This document shows positions 1-8,307 of a DNA stretch of 64,000 bases, piece by piece (the stretch's first letter is position 1; the number at the start of each line of letters is the position of its first letter). This stretch comes from Oopsacas minuta (lineage: Eukaryota > Porifera > Hexactinellida > Lyssacinosida > Leucopsacidae): the NCBI GenBank assembly GCA_024704765.1, contig JAKMXF010000354.1:992690-1056689 (forward strand), in the 5' to 3' direction. A model generated the notes under the pieces. It was not told the DNA's origin, searched no databases, and worked only from the letters and a program-made list of their open reading frames with translations. The position numbers and the translations under genes are program-made.

Positions 1-1
1 G

Positions 2-439
2 AGGAAAGTTGGAGTACACGTAGATATCGCCGAACTGAAACACAAGTTTGATGTAACTTGGCTGAATCCAACTGAAGAGACGGGGAAATGGAAGAAAAAG
101 GGAGATGGACCAGAAATGACTCTATTTCTACTACCGCGGCTACTGATAGTAATTTCGTATGACAATAAGTTTAAACTGAAACTTTCAAAACACGGTATAG
201 TCGAGTACAAAGAACTGGACGACCTAGTACATTACAAACTGGCTCTACTACTGTTCTATTGCACATTTAAAGACTTTCCAGATAGCGACGGAGTGAGCAA
301 TATGGTCTCGATTGGAAGTCAAGGCATTGAACAAAAAGTTAACTTAATCATAAAGTGTAAGTCTAGACCAGAAAAGGCGAGATTAATTCGAGAATTTAAA
401 TGTGCAATTGAAAAGGTCAGGTCCTTACAGAACTCTTAA
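2..439 (+). CDS. 3' end of an unidentified protein, possibly a C-terminal PH-like domain
   Basis: The frame is open from the left edge to a TAA at 437-439, so only the last 145 residues are visible and the start lies outside the window. The piece alternates short hydrophobic strands (LFLLPRLLIVISY, VNLIIKC) with charged turns and ends in an amphipathic helix with spacing like the last helix of a PH domain (EKARLIREFKCAIEKVRSL). That pattern resembles the PH half of a Rho-GEF, but no diagnostic motif is present and I do not identify the family. The first Met of the visible frame (116) is internal. The next gene starts 131 bp downstream on the same strand. Confidence 0.5.
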   Translation, partial: RKVGVHVDIAELKHKFDVTWLNPTEETGKWKKKGDGPEMTLFLLPRLLIVISYDNKFKLKLSKHGIVEYKELDDLVHYKLALLLFYCTFKDFPDSDGVSNMVSIGSQGIEQKVNLIIKCKSRPEKARLIREFKCAIEKVRSLQNS

Positions 440-570
440 AGTATACAATTCTGTGTATTTGGTATTTATGTTTTAGTATTTATTAAATTCATATTTATTA
501 ACGTATTAACACATTTACATGTGTATGATTAACAATTTTGTAACATTAACTTTTAGCTACGTGTACTGGT

Positions 571-1665
571 ATGTCCGATACATCTGAGAAGTTGGATTCG
601 ATCCCTTCCTCCCCTCCTAGCCCCGGAGAACTCCCGACACAGAGAGAAGAGTCCCCGAAACAATTCGGACCCTGCCCTCCACCCGTTATCGTTACAGGGG
701 TACATACAGATGACGTAATAGACCCCCTTAGAAAAGATACAAACCACACCACAGGAGATTCTCTCTCAGATCCTCCTTCCTCTCCAGTTCCACACCCCAC
801 TAGCCCTCCCTCCCATCCTAGAGGGACAGAGACATCCCCTCTGGTCTCCCCTGGTCCCAATAACTCACAACCTTCGAACACAAATAAAGATATACCTTAC
901 TTCTCAGACAGATTATGTCCTGAGGGAGAGGAAATAGAATTTGACAGATTTGATCATCCTCGTATTAGACTAGATACGCTACACATGAAGGGAACAGATG
1001 ACATGAGTAACACAGATCTATGTCAGTACTTCTTAGCTTTTGGTAAAGTTAGCTTAGAATGGGTAAATGATACCAGCTGTAACATTCGTTTCCAAGACAA
1101 GACAACTGCCACACAGGCCCTGTTTAGTGTCGGATATAAACCGTTAGAATCAACAATCCCTATACAACCGGCGAGAGAAGATAAAGCTGACAGCGGGGTC
1201 TCCTCAAATGAATCTGAGGTCATGGTAGAAGTTAATCCATGGAGAGTAGCTCTACCTCATTTCAAGAATGTAAATTTAAAACTACGCTACGCTACGACAG
1301 CTGATCGGAAACAGCCAGGGGCCGCCACACGTAGTCGCTACTACATGAAATACGGGAACCCTCACCGCGGAGACCTCCATCCTGACCACTTACTATCGAT
1401 AGACAGCAAAGATAGGAAAAGACAGGTTAAGAAGCGATTAGGTGCTCAGATAAATGTCCGTAACATAGAAATGGATCAGAACTTGGAGGGGTACATAGCA
1501 GACATAGAATCCTCCCAGCAGGCCCCCTCAAAATTCCTAAAACTATACACAGACCACCGGGGACAGGATCGAGACAGCTCTGACGATAGTGACGATAATT
1601 TCATCTGTGTGGCTAAATCCAGCGTAGATCTCAGAACAAAACTCAATGCAAAGTCTAAATTCTGA
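571..1665 (+). CDS. NCBP3: Nuclear cap-binding protein subunit 3
   Basis: Single-exon gene of 364 residues. NCBP3 associates with NCBP1 in an alternative cap-binding complex that supports poly(A) RNA export. The first 110 residues are a low-complexity Ser/Pro/Thr-rich tail. Residues about 125-205 form the family's RRM-like cap-recognition domain (RLDTLHMKGTDDMSNTDL, then EWVNDTSCNIRF with the conserved DTSCN segment). The second hallmark is the block at about 235-275, including RYATTADRK and SRYYMKYGNPHRG, near-identical in spacing to animal NCBP3. An acidic DSSDDSDDN patch lies near the C-terminus. Human NCBP3 is longer (about 620 residues), the difference being in its C-terminal tail. The start is the first Met in a frame that fits the family; an upstream sequence with several stops supports it. 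Confidence 0.92.
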   Translation: MSDTSEKLDSIPSSPPSPGELPTQREESPKQFGPCPPPVIVTGVHTDDVIDPLRKDTNHTTGDSLSDPPSSPVPHPTSPPSHPRGTETSPLVSPGPNNSQPSNTNKDIPYFSDRLCPEGEEIEFDRFDHPRIRLDTLHMKGTDDMSNTDLCQYFLAFGKVSLEWVNDTSCNIRFQDKTTATQALFSVGYKPLESTIPIQPAREDKADSGVSSNESEVMVEVNPWRVALPHFKNVNLKLRYATTADRKQPGAATRSRYYMKYGNPHRGDLHPDHLLSIDSKDRKRQVKKRLGAQINVRNIEMDQNLEGYIADIESSQQAPSKFLKLYTDHRGQDRDSSDDSDDNFICVAKSSVDLRTKLNAKSKF

Positions 1666-2007
1666 ATATGAATAGTGAAGTCATTAGATTAAACTCCCCA
1701 TCGCTTGTAAATACAATTCACTTTATCATACTGTTTAAACAAATAGCTCGTAGCTGATTTGAATACCAAAGATGCTGGAGTGTATCTAAGTAAAATCGGT
1801 TGTCTTAAGGGTACTTGTACAATAATCAGGAGGTACGGGCAATAGGTCAAATCAAATGTACAAATACCCAAACCATCAAAGTTACATCATTACGTTGGTT
1901 ATATCGAAGTAATCGTCGCGATCCTTTGAACTTTGATATATTGGCAGTTTACTGTGTTTATCTCTGATAAATACAGTATAACTATTGAAAATTTGTGTAA
2001 AATTAGA
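1666..2007. other. Intergenic stretch, nothing recognised
   Basis: 342 bp between NCBP3 and the likely VPS37A start. Both flanking genes run on the plus strand, so it must hold the NCBP3 3' UTR and the VPS37A promoter. Overlapping minus-strand reading frames here have no family signature. No repeat was seen. Confidence 0.5.
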
Positions 2008-3054
2008 ATGACTAGCATATTCAGGCCTCAGAAGAAGGTAACTGTCATACCACAGGCTACAGCTATGCAGAAGCATAGAATTAGACAAGTATCTTCTGTC
2101 CGAACACACTTTCCTCAAATGCTAGAGATTGAGAAGGATTCAGAGTATCAGCTAAAATTCAAATCATCTTTGGGAACAGAACACACTTTATATCTTCAGT
2201 TTCCCTCTAATTTCCCGAATGATCGCCCTACTGTTATCGTATATCCTCCGTTAGATCATCCATGGTTCGATACTAATAATAATGTTGTTGGATTCAAACA
2301 ATTGAATGATTTCACGATGCATCAGGACTTGGGTAAAGTCTTGGATATTTTGGTTAGAGAATTGTCTTCGTTTCATCCCAACAGTGTCCCCCACAGAGAG
2401 GCAAATGCATCCCAATTCTACGTCCCTCATGCGTCGTATATTTCAGGGTCTCCCCCTGTAAGTGGCACGCCCCCCCCGGTACCTCAGGCGGCCCCCCAGG
2501 TTATCACGACAGGGAGAGAGGAGGAGCGGATACGGTGGATCAACTACGAGGCGATCGAAAATCTTGAAATTGACCGACTCAAGGAATTGGATTCTGCTAC
2601 AGACGAAGGACAGCTGCTCGGATTTGTAGACTTTGAGGGGTTTCAGGCCGAAGGGGAGAGGGAGAGAGTACGGTTACTCCAGGAGAATCTGGAGCTAGCC
2701 CAGGGGAACATACAATTAAAACCGTTTCTAGAACAGGAAAGAGAATCTCTGAAAATGAAGCAAGATACTATGCAGGAATTGCTTACACAATTCAGGTCCT
2801 TAGAACAGCAACAGAATAAACTTATGGAATTCTCAGAGTTTAGAATTATGAGAAGTCTGGAACAGCTGGCTAATGACGATAACACAGAAGCGGATCAGAT
2901 AGCTGAGGACTACTTGAGCGGGAAAATTGGCTTACAAACATTTCTGAGTGATTTCAGTCAGAAGAAGGAGAGTTCTTGTCTCAGAAGTGCAAAGCAAACT
3001 AAACTACAAAGAATACTCACTGATTGCTCTCAATACAGAGATTTTGTACCATAA
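2008..3054 (+). CDS. VPS37A: ESCRT-I subunit VPS37A
   Basis: Single-exon gene of 348 residues. VPS37A is a subunit of ESCRT-I, which sorts ubiquitinated cargo into multivesicular bodies and acts in membrane scission. Residues about 20-125 form the UEV-like domain found in the A paralogue (LYLQFPSNFPNDRPTVIVYPP then HPWFD). A Pro-rich linker at about 150-170 (GSPPVSGTPPPVPQAAP) follows. The C-terminal half is the helical Mod(r) domain that packs into the ESCRT-I stalk, rich in Leu/Glu/Gln, including the IAEDYLSGKIGLQTFLSDF segment typical of the family end. The frame is open from a Met at 1933, but the 25 extra residues do not resemble the family. The Met at 2008 (MTSIFRPQKK) matches the usual VPS37A N-terminus and is preferred. 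Human VPS37A is 397 residues. Confidence 0.9.
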   Translation: MTSIFRPQKKVTVIPQATAMQKHRIRQVSSVRTHFPQMLEIEKDSEYQLKFKSSLGTEHTLYLQFPSNFPNDRPTVIVYPPLDHPWFDTNNNVVGFKQLNDFTMHQDLGKVLDILVRELSSFHPNSVPHREANASQFYVPHASYISGSPPVSGTPPPVPQAAPQVITTGREEERIRWINYEAIENLEIDRLKELDSATDEGQLLGFVDFEGFQAEGERERVRLLQENLELAQGNIQLKPFLEQERESLKMKQDTMQELLTQFRSLEQQQNKLMEFSEFRIMRSLEQLANDDNTEADQIAEDYLSGKIGLQTFLSDFSQKKESSCLRSAKQTKLQRILTDCSQYRDFVP

Positions 3055-3405
3055 TTACCTCCCTTGCTTCCTGTTCCTTTTGGCTTACCAGATTTGTAAA
3101 TATCTCCAGCCTTTTATTACAAACATAGAATAATAATGAATTCTCACTTCACACTGTTTGCACGTATTGCATGTAAACCGATGATATGAATGATAATAAT
3201 TGTGTTGTTTAGTGGACTGTCTTGAGAGGGAATAAATACATACAGTTGAGTTAGCTATTAGCAAGCTAAGCTCCTCCTTCCGAGGGCTTCGGGACAATTT
3301 CAACACAATCTGTGGTTGCATTAATATTATCATATGTAAATACATTGCTAGTTTTCTATTAGATAAAGGCTACGTATAATCTACTTATCTGCTCTCCCAC
3401 TAGTT
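3055..3405. other. Intergenic stretch between VPS37A and the palmitoyltransferase
   Basis: 351 bp, AT-rich, holding the 3' UTR of VPS37A and the promoter of the next gene. AATAAA occurs on the plus strand at about 3231-3236 and may serve as the VPS37A poly(A) signal. A minus-strand frame of 86 codons crosses the region but shows no recognisable domain. Confidence 0.4.
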
Positions 3406-4239
3406 ATGCCTGTGTGTCGCAGAGACCTCGAGGGTATAGTATGTCTTATCATATCCTATACCATATATGGACTGGCGTACTACATCATGATAGGTCACGT
3501 TATACGACCCAATTGGACAGGAGGAGCATGGGGATATATTAACGTGTTCACAATACATACAGGGGTGCTACTCAGTTTATTTTCTTATCTCCGTGCTACA
3601 TTTTCAAACCCAGGCATGGTCCCTCTTTCAGATGTGAAAATAGATTTCTCAGACTTCCCCTCTAGGGGGCGAGGGTACCTTACGGCGTACCCCTCCCAGT
3701 CCTCGGGAGAGGAGAGCCACGAGAGCCAAGAAAATTGGACAATGTGTAAATCCTGTGAGGCATACAAACCTCCACAAGCAGTGCACTGCAGAAAATGTAA
3801 AAGATGCATAAATAGACGTGATCATCACTGTGTATGGATTAATAACTGTGTTGGTGGAAGAAATAAAAAATTCTTTGTTCTATTTTGCCTCTACACAACT
3901 CTACTATGCTTCTACTTACTCACATACTCACTAGTCAGCTGGTATATACATAGACATGCCATGGAAACTATCGATATCATTTTAGTCATAATAGCTCTGC
4001 TGATATTCCTGGTATTCGGACTGTTCACAGGAGGGACCCTAGGGGACCAGTTCCTATCCTCTATATGGGACAACTACTATTCTAACAAATGGATATTCAT
4101 CAACGGGAAGAGGGTTAAAAAAATTAAAAGGCCGATAAAGATTATTTTACAAGAAATATTCGGACACAGATGGATGTGTTTATGGCTGTTACCCTGTCTA
4201 TCTCCTAACGTATCAATAACAGACACACATATCATTTGA
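3406..4239 (+). CDS. DHHC palmitoyltransferase, ZDHHC3/7-like
   Basis: Single-exon gene of 277 residues encoding a protein S-acyltransferase, a Golgi-type multipass enzyme that attaches palmitate to cytosolic cysteines. Four membrane segments are visible: about 11-33 ([19 protein letters not shown]), 45-63, 158-182 ([17 protein letters not shown]) and 195-216. The cysteine-rich catalytic domain lies between segments 2 and 3, with the metal-binding pattern C-x2-C-x9-HC-x2-C-x4-C and the active site [12 protein letters not shown]. The loop after segment 2 carries SNPG, and the C-terminal side has the family DNYYSNK element. Length and motif spacing are closest to the ZDHHC3/ZDHHC7/ZDHHC21 group (human ZDHHC3 is 299 residues). 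I did not resolve which member. Confidence 0.9.
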   Translation: MPVCRRDLEGIVCLIISYTIYGLAYYIMIGHVIRPNWTGGAWGYINVFTIHTGVLLSLFSYLRATFSNPGMVPLSDVKIDFSDFPSRGRGYLTAYPSQSSGEESHESQENWTMCKSCEAYKPPQAVHCRKCKRCINRRDHHCVWINNCVGGRNKKFFVLFCLYTTLLCFYLLTYSLVSWYIHRHAMETIDIILVIIALLIFLVFGLFTGGTLGDQFLSSIWDNYYSNKWIFINGKRVKKIKRPIKIILQEIFGHRWMCLWLLPCLSPNVSITDTHII

Positions 4240-4806
4240 CCGATTAGGTAACCAGGCTGTATATATCAGAATAACATACAGATTCATAATTAAGTATATT
4301 ACATTATTTTATGATATTCTAATAATTATTAGGATAAATATGGCCAAAGATTAGCCAAATAGTATTCTTGTTTATTTTTCCCCGTGGGACCGTTCAATGG
4401 GGGAAGGGAGGGGCTGACTTTGAGCATTGTGAGTACTTTAGGGCTGCCAGATAGACAGGTAATTGCTACATACGTTTAACACCCGTTATATCGAAGCTCA
4501 AGGGACTGCGATAATGACTTCGAAATAACCACGATGGAATTTGACGGTTTGTGACCATATTTGTATAATTTCAAACTTCGACATAAGCGGGCATTTCAAT
4601 ATATCCGTGTTCGATATAACGGAAGTTGGCTGTATATATTCACACACAATATTACAAAAATGGGGACATCAAACCATCTTAGACCTCCCCCCCTTGGATC
4701 CAACACTGTTGTCCTTCCCGAGGTGTGAAAATATTAAAATCAAGTTTGATGAATTATTTACGTACAAATACCATAGATATACAAAGTTCTAGAATAGTTA
4801 AAATTA
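4240..4806. other. Convergent intergenic region with a pogo-like MITE
   Basis: 567 bp between two convergent genes, so both 3' UTRs end here. It contains the inverted-repeat element at 4481-4623 annotated separately, a G-rich stretch at about 4384-4412, and the T-box-like motif AGGTGTGAA at 4721-4729. No coding evidence: the 83-codon plus frame at 4541-4792 overlaps the element. Confidence 0.5.
4481..4623. mobile_element. Short pogo/Tc1-mariner-like MITE (inverted-repeat ends)
   Basis: The left side reads CCGTTATATCGAAG from 4483 and the right side TTCGATATAACGG at 4610-4622, giving a perfect inverted repeat of about 13 bp. Internal shorter repeats of the same word occur (ACTTCGAAATAACC, AACTTCGACATAAG). 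Terminal words with CGTTATATCGAA are typical of pogo/Tigger-type elements. There is no transposase, so this is a non-autonomous remnant. Exact ends and a TA duplication are not clear. Confidence 0.5.
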
Positions 4807-7800
4807 CTATTTATACTTCTCAGCAATTGCTCGTGTATTCTTAAGATAAGACTCAGCCATAGAACTCAAGTTAGCAGCTCTGTCAGCCACAAGGTTTAGT
4901 TTTTCTTCTCTCTCGTCCAGGCCATCCAGAGCTTTTCCCATGGCGTCTTTCCCCCCCTGTGCTTTGTTATGTGTCCGATTCTTCTGCTCCTGTCTGTACT
5001 TGTATCTCTCTGATTGTACAGCTAACAGATCGTGTACTTCTACTCTGCTAGCGGTTAGGTTCTTGCCTTTGTGGAAGAATGAGGTGTTTATATGCGTGTC
5101 CGGTGTCTGTCTCTCGTTGTATAAACAAGTATTAGAATCTGTATCTTCCCTACTTATGCATATTCTCTGTATAGAGCTAGGGGAAGGTAAAAACACACCC
5201 TTGCCGTTCTCATGGAGATAGAAAGTATCGCAGCTGATATAGGGTCGGAACGCCTTATCCTCTTGCACCACTGTAGAAAGGTCAGGTACCCCTAGGATCT
5301 CTAAGGTCCCGCTCTCCAGGAGACAGGCTAAATGGAAAGAGGGGTGTTCTCCTTCTGGATTGGATTTGATAAGGTACGAAGCTTTTATCTTGTCTTTTAT
5401 GAATGCCTTAAAGTTTGGAGAATTTTTCATTTTCTTTCTATCCAGACAAGACACCTTGCTAACCCTCACTAGACGAGGACACACGACCACGACAAACTCA
5501 TCTAAGGTAGATCTCTCCTGAGACCCCGTGGGACCCGATGGGACCACTGTCTCGAGGTGGTGAATAGTTATAACTGGTCCTGGGTCCAATTTTCTTTTGG
5601 TAGCGTCCCAAAAATCAAATGCTATCAGGTCAGGATTCGAGAAGGAAGGGGATAGATTGAGTGTGCGGTCTAGTGCTGCAGGTATACATACCAAGTGACC
5701 ATTCATGGTACCAAGGAAGAACCTGTAGCATTTTGATATCTCACTCCTGCTCACTGAGAAGTGTGTTAACTTCTCACTAGCCAGGGTCTCTACGAACAGA
5801 CTCAAGCTATCGTTTAGCTCTGTCAAAGTTTTAATTAAGCCCTTTCGTTTATTCCTATCCTCAAAAAATGTCCGTTTGAGTTCGGCGATTTGAGTGAGAG
5901 ACAGTTCATTGTAGAGAGAATTAGTCTCTAGTGACAGGAAGTAAACTGAAGCCTTCAATTCTATGAATACCATATGGCAGTCAGGTTCGAAACCAATATG
6001 TGTAGGATACTCTCCAGAGTAGACTATTATATGTGGATTAAATCCCCGCTTAGCTTGGGACTTAGAGTTGAATACGAGACTGGGGGAGGGAGTATCTTGT
6101 GCCGCTATAGACAGTTGTACCAGTTCCTGCTGTTGCTCTACAACACTAAGTAGCCTGTGAAGTATCAGATAACGACTTCTATTACACACACATAACACTT
6201 TGCTTACAGGACACAGCTTTAGGTAACTAACTGCTAGCTCCCTTTCCCTCTCTCCCTCTCTGTTCTCTATAACGATAAATGAGCCCCAGTCCTGCTCACG
6301 GATATTCCGACTTATTGATTTGGAGACGTCGTATTTAGCTTCTGGAGTTTGTGAGGAGCCAGAGGGTTTTTGTCGAGGGGGTAATGATTTAGTTTTCGGG
6401 GATTCCTCTGTTGGGGTTGTCTGAGAAGTAGGCGAGGTGACAGATGGTGATCGTGTGGGTGGTGGTGGCCTTGGAGGAGGGGGCGATTTGAAGAGGGGGG
6501 TAGACTTGATGTAGTAGATCAGTTCTAACTTGTTCCTGCTCGCGTCCCAGAAGCGTACATCTCCGTTCTCGTGTCCAGTTAGTAGGAGTGAGTTATCATC
6601 CTCCGGCTCTCTAGTACCTCCGTTTAGCGGCCATTTATAACTATCCTTGAGGTGATTATAGCATAACTCTTCCCCTAACACCCTGAGGGTATCAATCAGC
6701 TCAATAGGACAGTTATCAATATAATTAATAGCAGTGACTAGAGATGTAGCTAGGTTATTAGCTGTAGGTACAGGAAGTTCTTGCCAAGCGAAGTAATCCA
6801 TTATTTCATATACTAATAGTTCTTCTCTACACAGCAGGGCTACAGCATGAGGGTATTGAGCTTTATCTTTGTGTGGATGGAAGGAAATGGGTGCAAAGTC
6901 TGTGATAACACTAGGAGCTATGAGAGACGAGCTGTGCTGTTTTGAGGACAGTGAATAGAGGACGGTTAGGGTAGTCTCTGCTCCCTCGGGTCCCCCGGAG
7001 AATAGGAGCAGTCCATCTTTAGAATTTTGGTTAGCTAACCAGAAGAGACGTGTTATGGATGCGTTACCCGCCATTCCGTATAGGTCAGAGGATGTATGAG
7101 TACGATAGGGCTTCTGGGGGCTGTCCAACTGCCAGATAGACAGAGAACCGTTTGTGTAACCAGCAGCGAATTGTTTCCCCGAATAGTGCCAGGAAACTCC
7201 TATAGTTATGACTTCACGAACGGGAGAGAAGAACTGAGCTTCGCAAGAATTCGATTTTATGTCCCAGAGGTTAACCCATCCGCCTGACACGAGGATTAGT
7301 ATTAGCGAGGCATTTGCTGGACATTCTTCTATGCCAACAATGAAACCAGGTGATTCCCATTTTCCTCTAGCCCTACTGCTCAGCTTCTCGTAGGTTATAG
7401 AGTACTCAGATAGCTGGAGGGAATGCTTGTTTAAGAGGAACACATTACCCCCCTCTGTTCCTATATATATCCACTCACTCCCTACAGGGAGATAAGCTAC
7501 TATCATCTTGTCATCTGGTTTAGAGGCTGATACCATTGTTATCCCTTCTCCCGTCAACAGGAACCTGCCGGACAACTCCGGGGGACAGGCCTTAAGGTCC
7601 CATTTAGTGACAGAATTATCGGCCTCACAAAGTGAGAATAAAATCCCTTCATTTGTAGAGAAAAATACTTGAGAGACTGGGAGGGATCCTGGTTGTGAGA
7701 GGGTCGCCTCTACTCCTGCCTTCCCCATTATTTGTATTTCACCCTCAGTGCCAGCGAGGGCCAACAACCCTTGGACAGGGTCATGTACAACAGAGCATGG

Positions 7801-7878
7801 CTTATGGGGGATCCCGTGTTTCTTTAGGAATTGTAGTCTCAGATCACCTTTCACCTGTGTTACTGTCTCAGTAGCCAT
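4807..7878 (-). CDS. STXBP5: Tomosyn (syntaxin-binding protein 5)
   Basis: Single-exon gene of 1,023 residues. Tomosyn binds syntaxin and SNAP25 target SNAREs through a C-terminal R-SNARE motif and restrains vesicle fusion at the plasma membrane. Residues about 10-900 are the Lgl-type double WD40 beta-propeller, with typical blades (SVTKWDLKACP, GGWVNLWDIKSN, FAAGYTNGSLSIWQLD, GHENGDVRFWDASRNK). A Pro-rich loop (SPPPPRPPPPTRS) at about 465-515 interrupts it, where vertebrate tomosyns also have a variable loop. The last 60 residues are the R-SNARE coiled coil, GLDEREEKLNLVADRAANL, with the zero-layer arginine at about residue 990. Lgl proteins lack this coil, which separates tomosyn from LLGL. 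There is no membrane anchor, as expected. Human STXBP5 is about 1,150 residues. Confidence 0.93.
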   Translation of the reverse strand: MATETVTQVKGDLRLQFLKKHGIPHKPCSVVHDPVQGLLALAGTEGEIQIMGKAGVEATLSQPGSLPVSQVFFSTNEGILFSLCEADNSVTKWDLKACPPELSGRFLLTGEGITMVSASKPDDKMIVAYLPVGSEWIYIGTEGGNVFLLNKHSLQLSEYSITYEKLSSRARGKWESPGFIVGIEECPANASLILILVSGGWVNLWDIKSNSCEAQFFSPVREVITIGVSWHYSGKQFAAGYTNGSLSIWQLDSPQKPYRTHTSSDLYGMAGNASITRLFWLANQNSKDGLLLFSGGPEGAETTLTVLYSLSSKQHSSSLIAPSVITDFAPISFHPHKDKAQYPHAVALLCREELLVYEIMDYFAWQELPVPTANNLATSLVTAINYIDNCPIELIDTLRVLGEELCYNHLKDSYKWPLNGGTREPEDDNSLLLTGHENGDVRFWDASRNKLELIYYIKSTPLFKSPPPPRPPPPTRSPSVTSPTSQTTPTEESPKTKSLPPRQKPSGSSQTPEAKYDVSKSISRNIREQDWGSFIVIENREGERERELAVSYLKLCPVSKVLCVCNRSRYLILHRLLSVVEQQQELVQLSIAAQDTPSPSLVFNSKSQAKRGFNPHIIVYSGEYPTHIGFEPDCHMVFIELKASVYFLSLETNSLYNELSLTQIAELKRTFFEDRNKRKGLIKTLTELNDSLSLFVETLASEKLTHFSVSRSEISKCYRFFLGTMNGHLVCIPAALDRTLNLSPSFSNPDLIAFDFWDATKRKLDPGPVITIHHLETVVPSGPTGSQERSTLDEFVVVVCPRLVRVSKVSCLDRKKMKNSPNFKAFIKDKIKASYLIKSNPEGEHPSFHLACLLESGTLEILGVPDLSTVVQEDKAFRPYISCDTFYLHENGKGVFLPSPSSIQRICISREDTDSNTCLYNERQTPDTHINTSFFHKGKNLTASRVEVHDLLAVQSERYKYRQEQKNRTHNKAQGGKDAMGKALDGLDEREEKLNLVADRAANLSSMAESYLKNTRAIAEKYK

Positions 7879-8307
7879 TATGAAGTTCTATTAGTTACAT
7901 ATTGTGAATACACCAATATATATATATACTGTATTTGTCTGGTAATTATTGTTCGTTGCTGATTCACATATGTAGTGAAGGATAGGAGCTTACGTACAAT
8001 TTAATTTTGATGGTATTTTACAAGCTTTGAGGGAGATTAAATTAACAAGGATATTTATGTATTTATGGATAAGCTTTTCAGCGGCCAGCTGTGTCTCTAT
8101 CAACCTAATGGAGTGGCACAGCCATTCAAAAGTGGCAAGGCGATCTTCGAACGGTTATACCGCCCTTGTTTTTCCCTTATTAACTGGAGAAAGGAGTCTA
8201 TTATCAGAAATAAAGATTTAAAAATGTATAAATTGAAGCTAGAATAAATAATAAATAATAATAAAAATACGAATAGTATAAGTGAGCTAAATATAGTGGA
8301 GAGTTGC
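7879..8307. other. Intergenic region between tomosyn and the RGS gene
   Basis: 429 bp holding the tomosyn promoter (minus strand, right of 7878) and the 3' UTR of the RGS-domain gene. A TA-rich run lies at 7915-7931, and AATAAATAATAAATAATAAT at 8245-8264 is low complexity. No coding evidence. Confidence 0.4.

Noticed and set aside
1933-2007. An upstream in-frame Met for VPS37A
   Set aside because: The added 25 residues do not fit the family; MTSIFRPQKK at 2008 is the typical start.
4940-5221. 93-codon plus-strand frame inside tomosyn
   Set aside because: Antisense of the conserved R-SNARE end; composition reflects the other strand.
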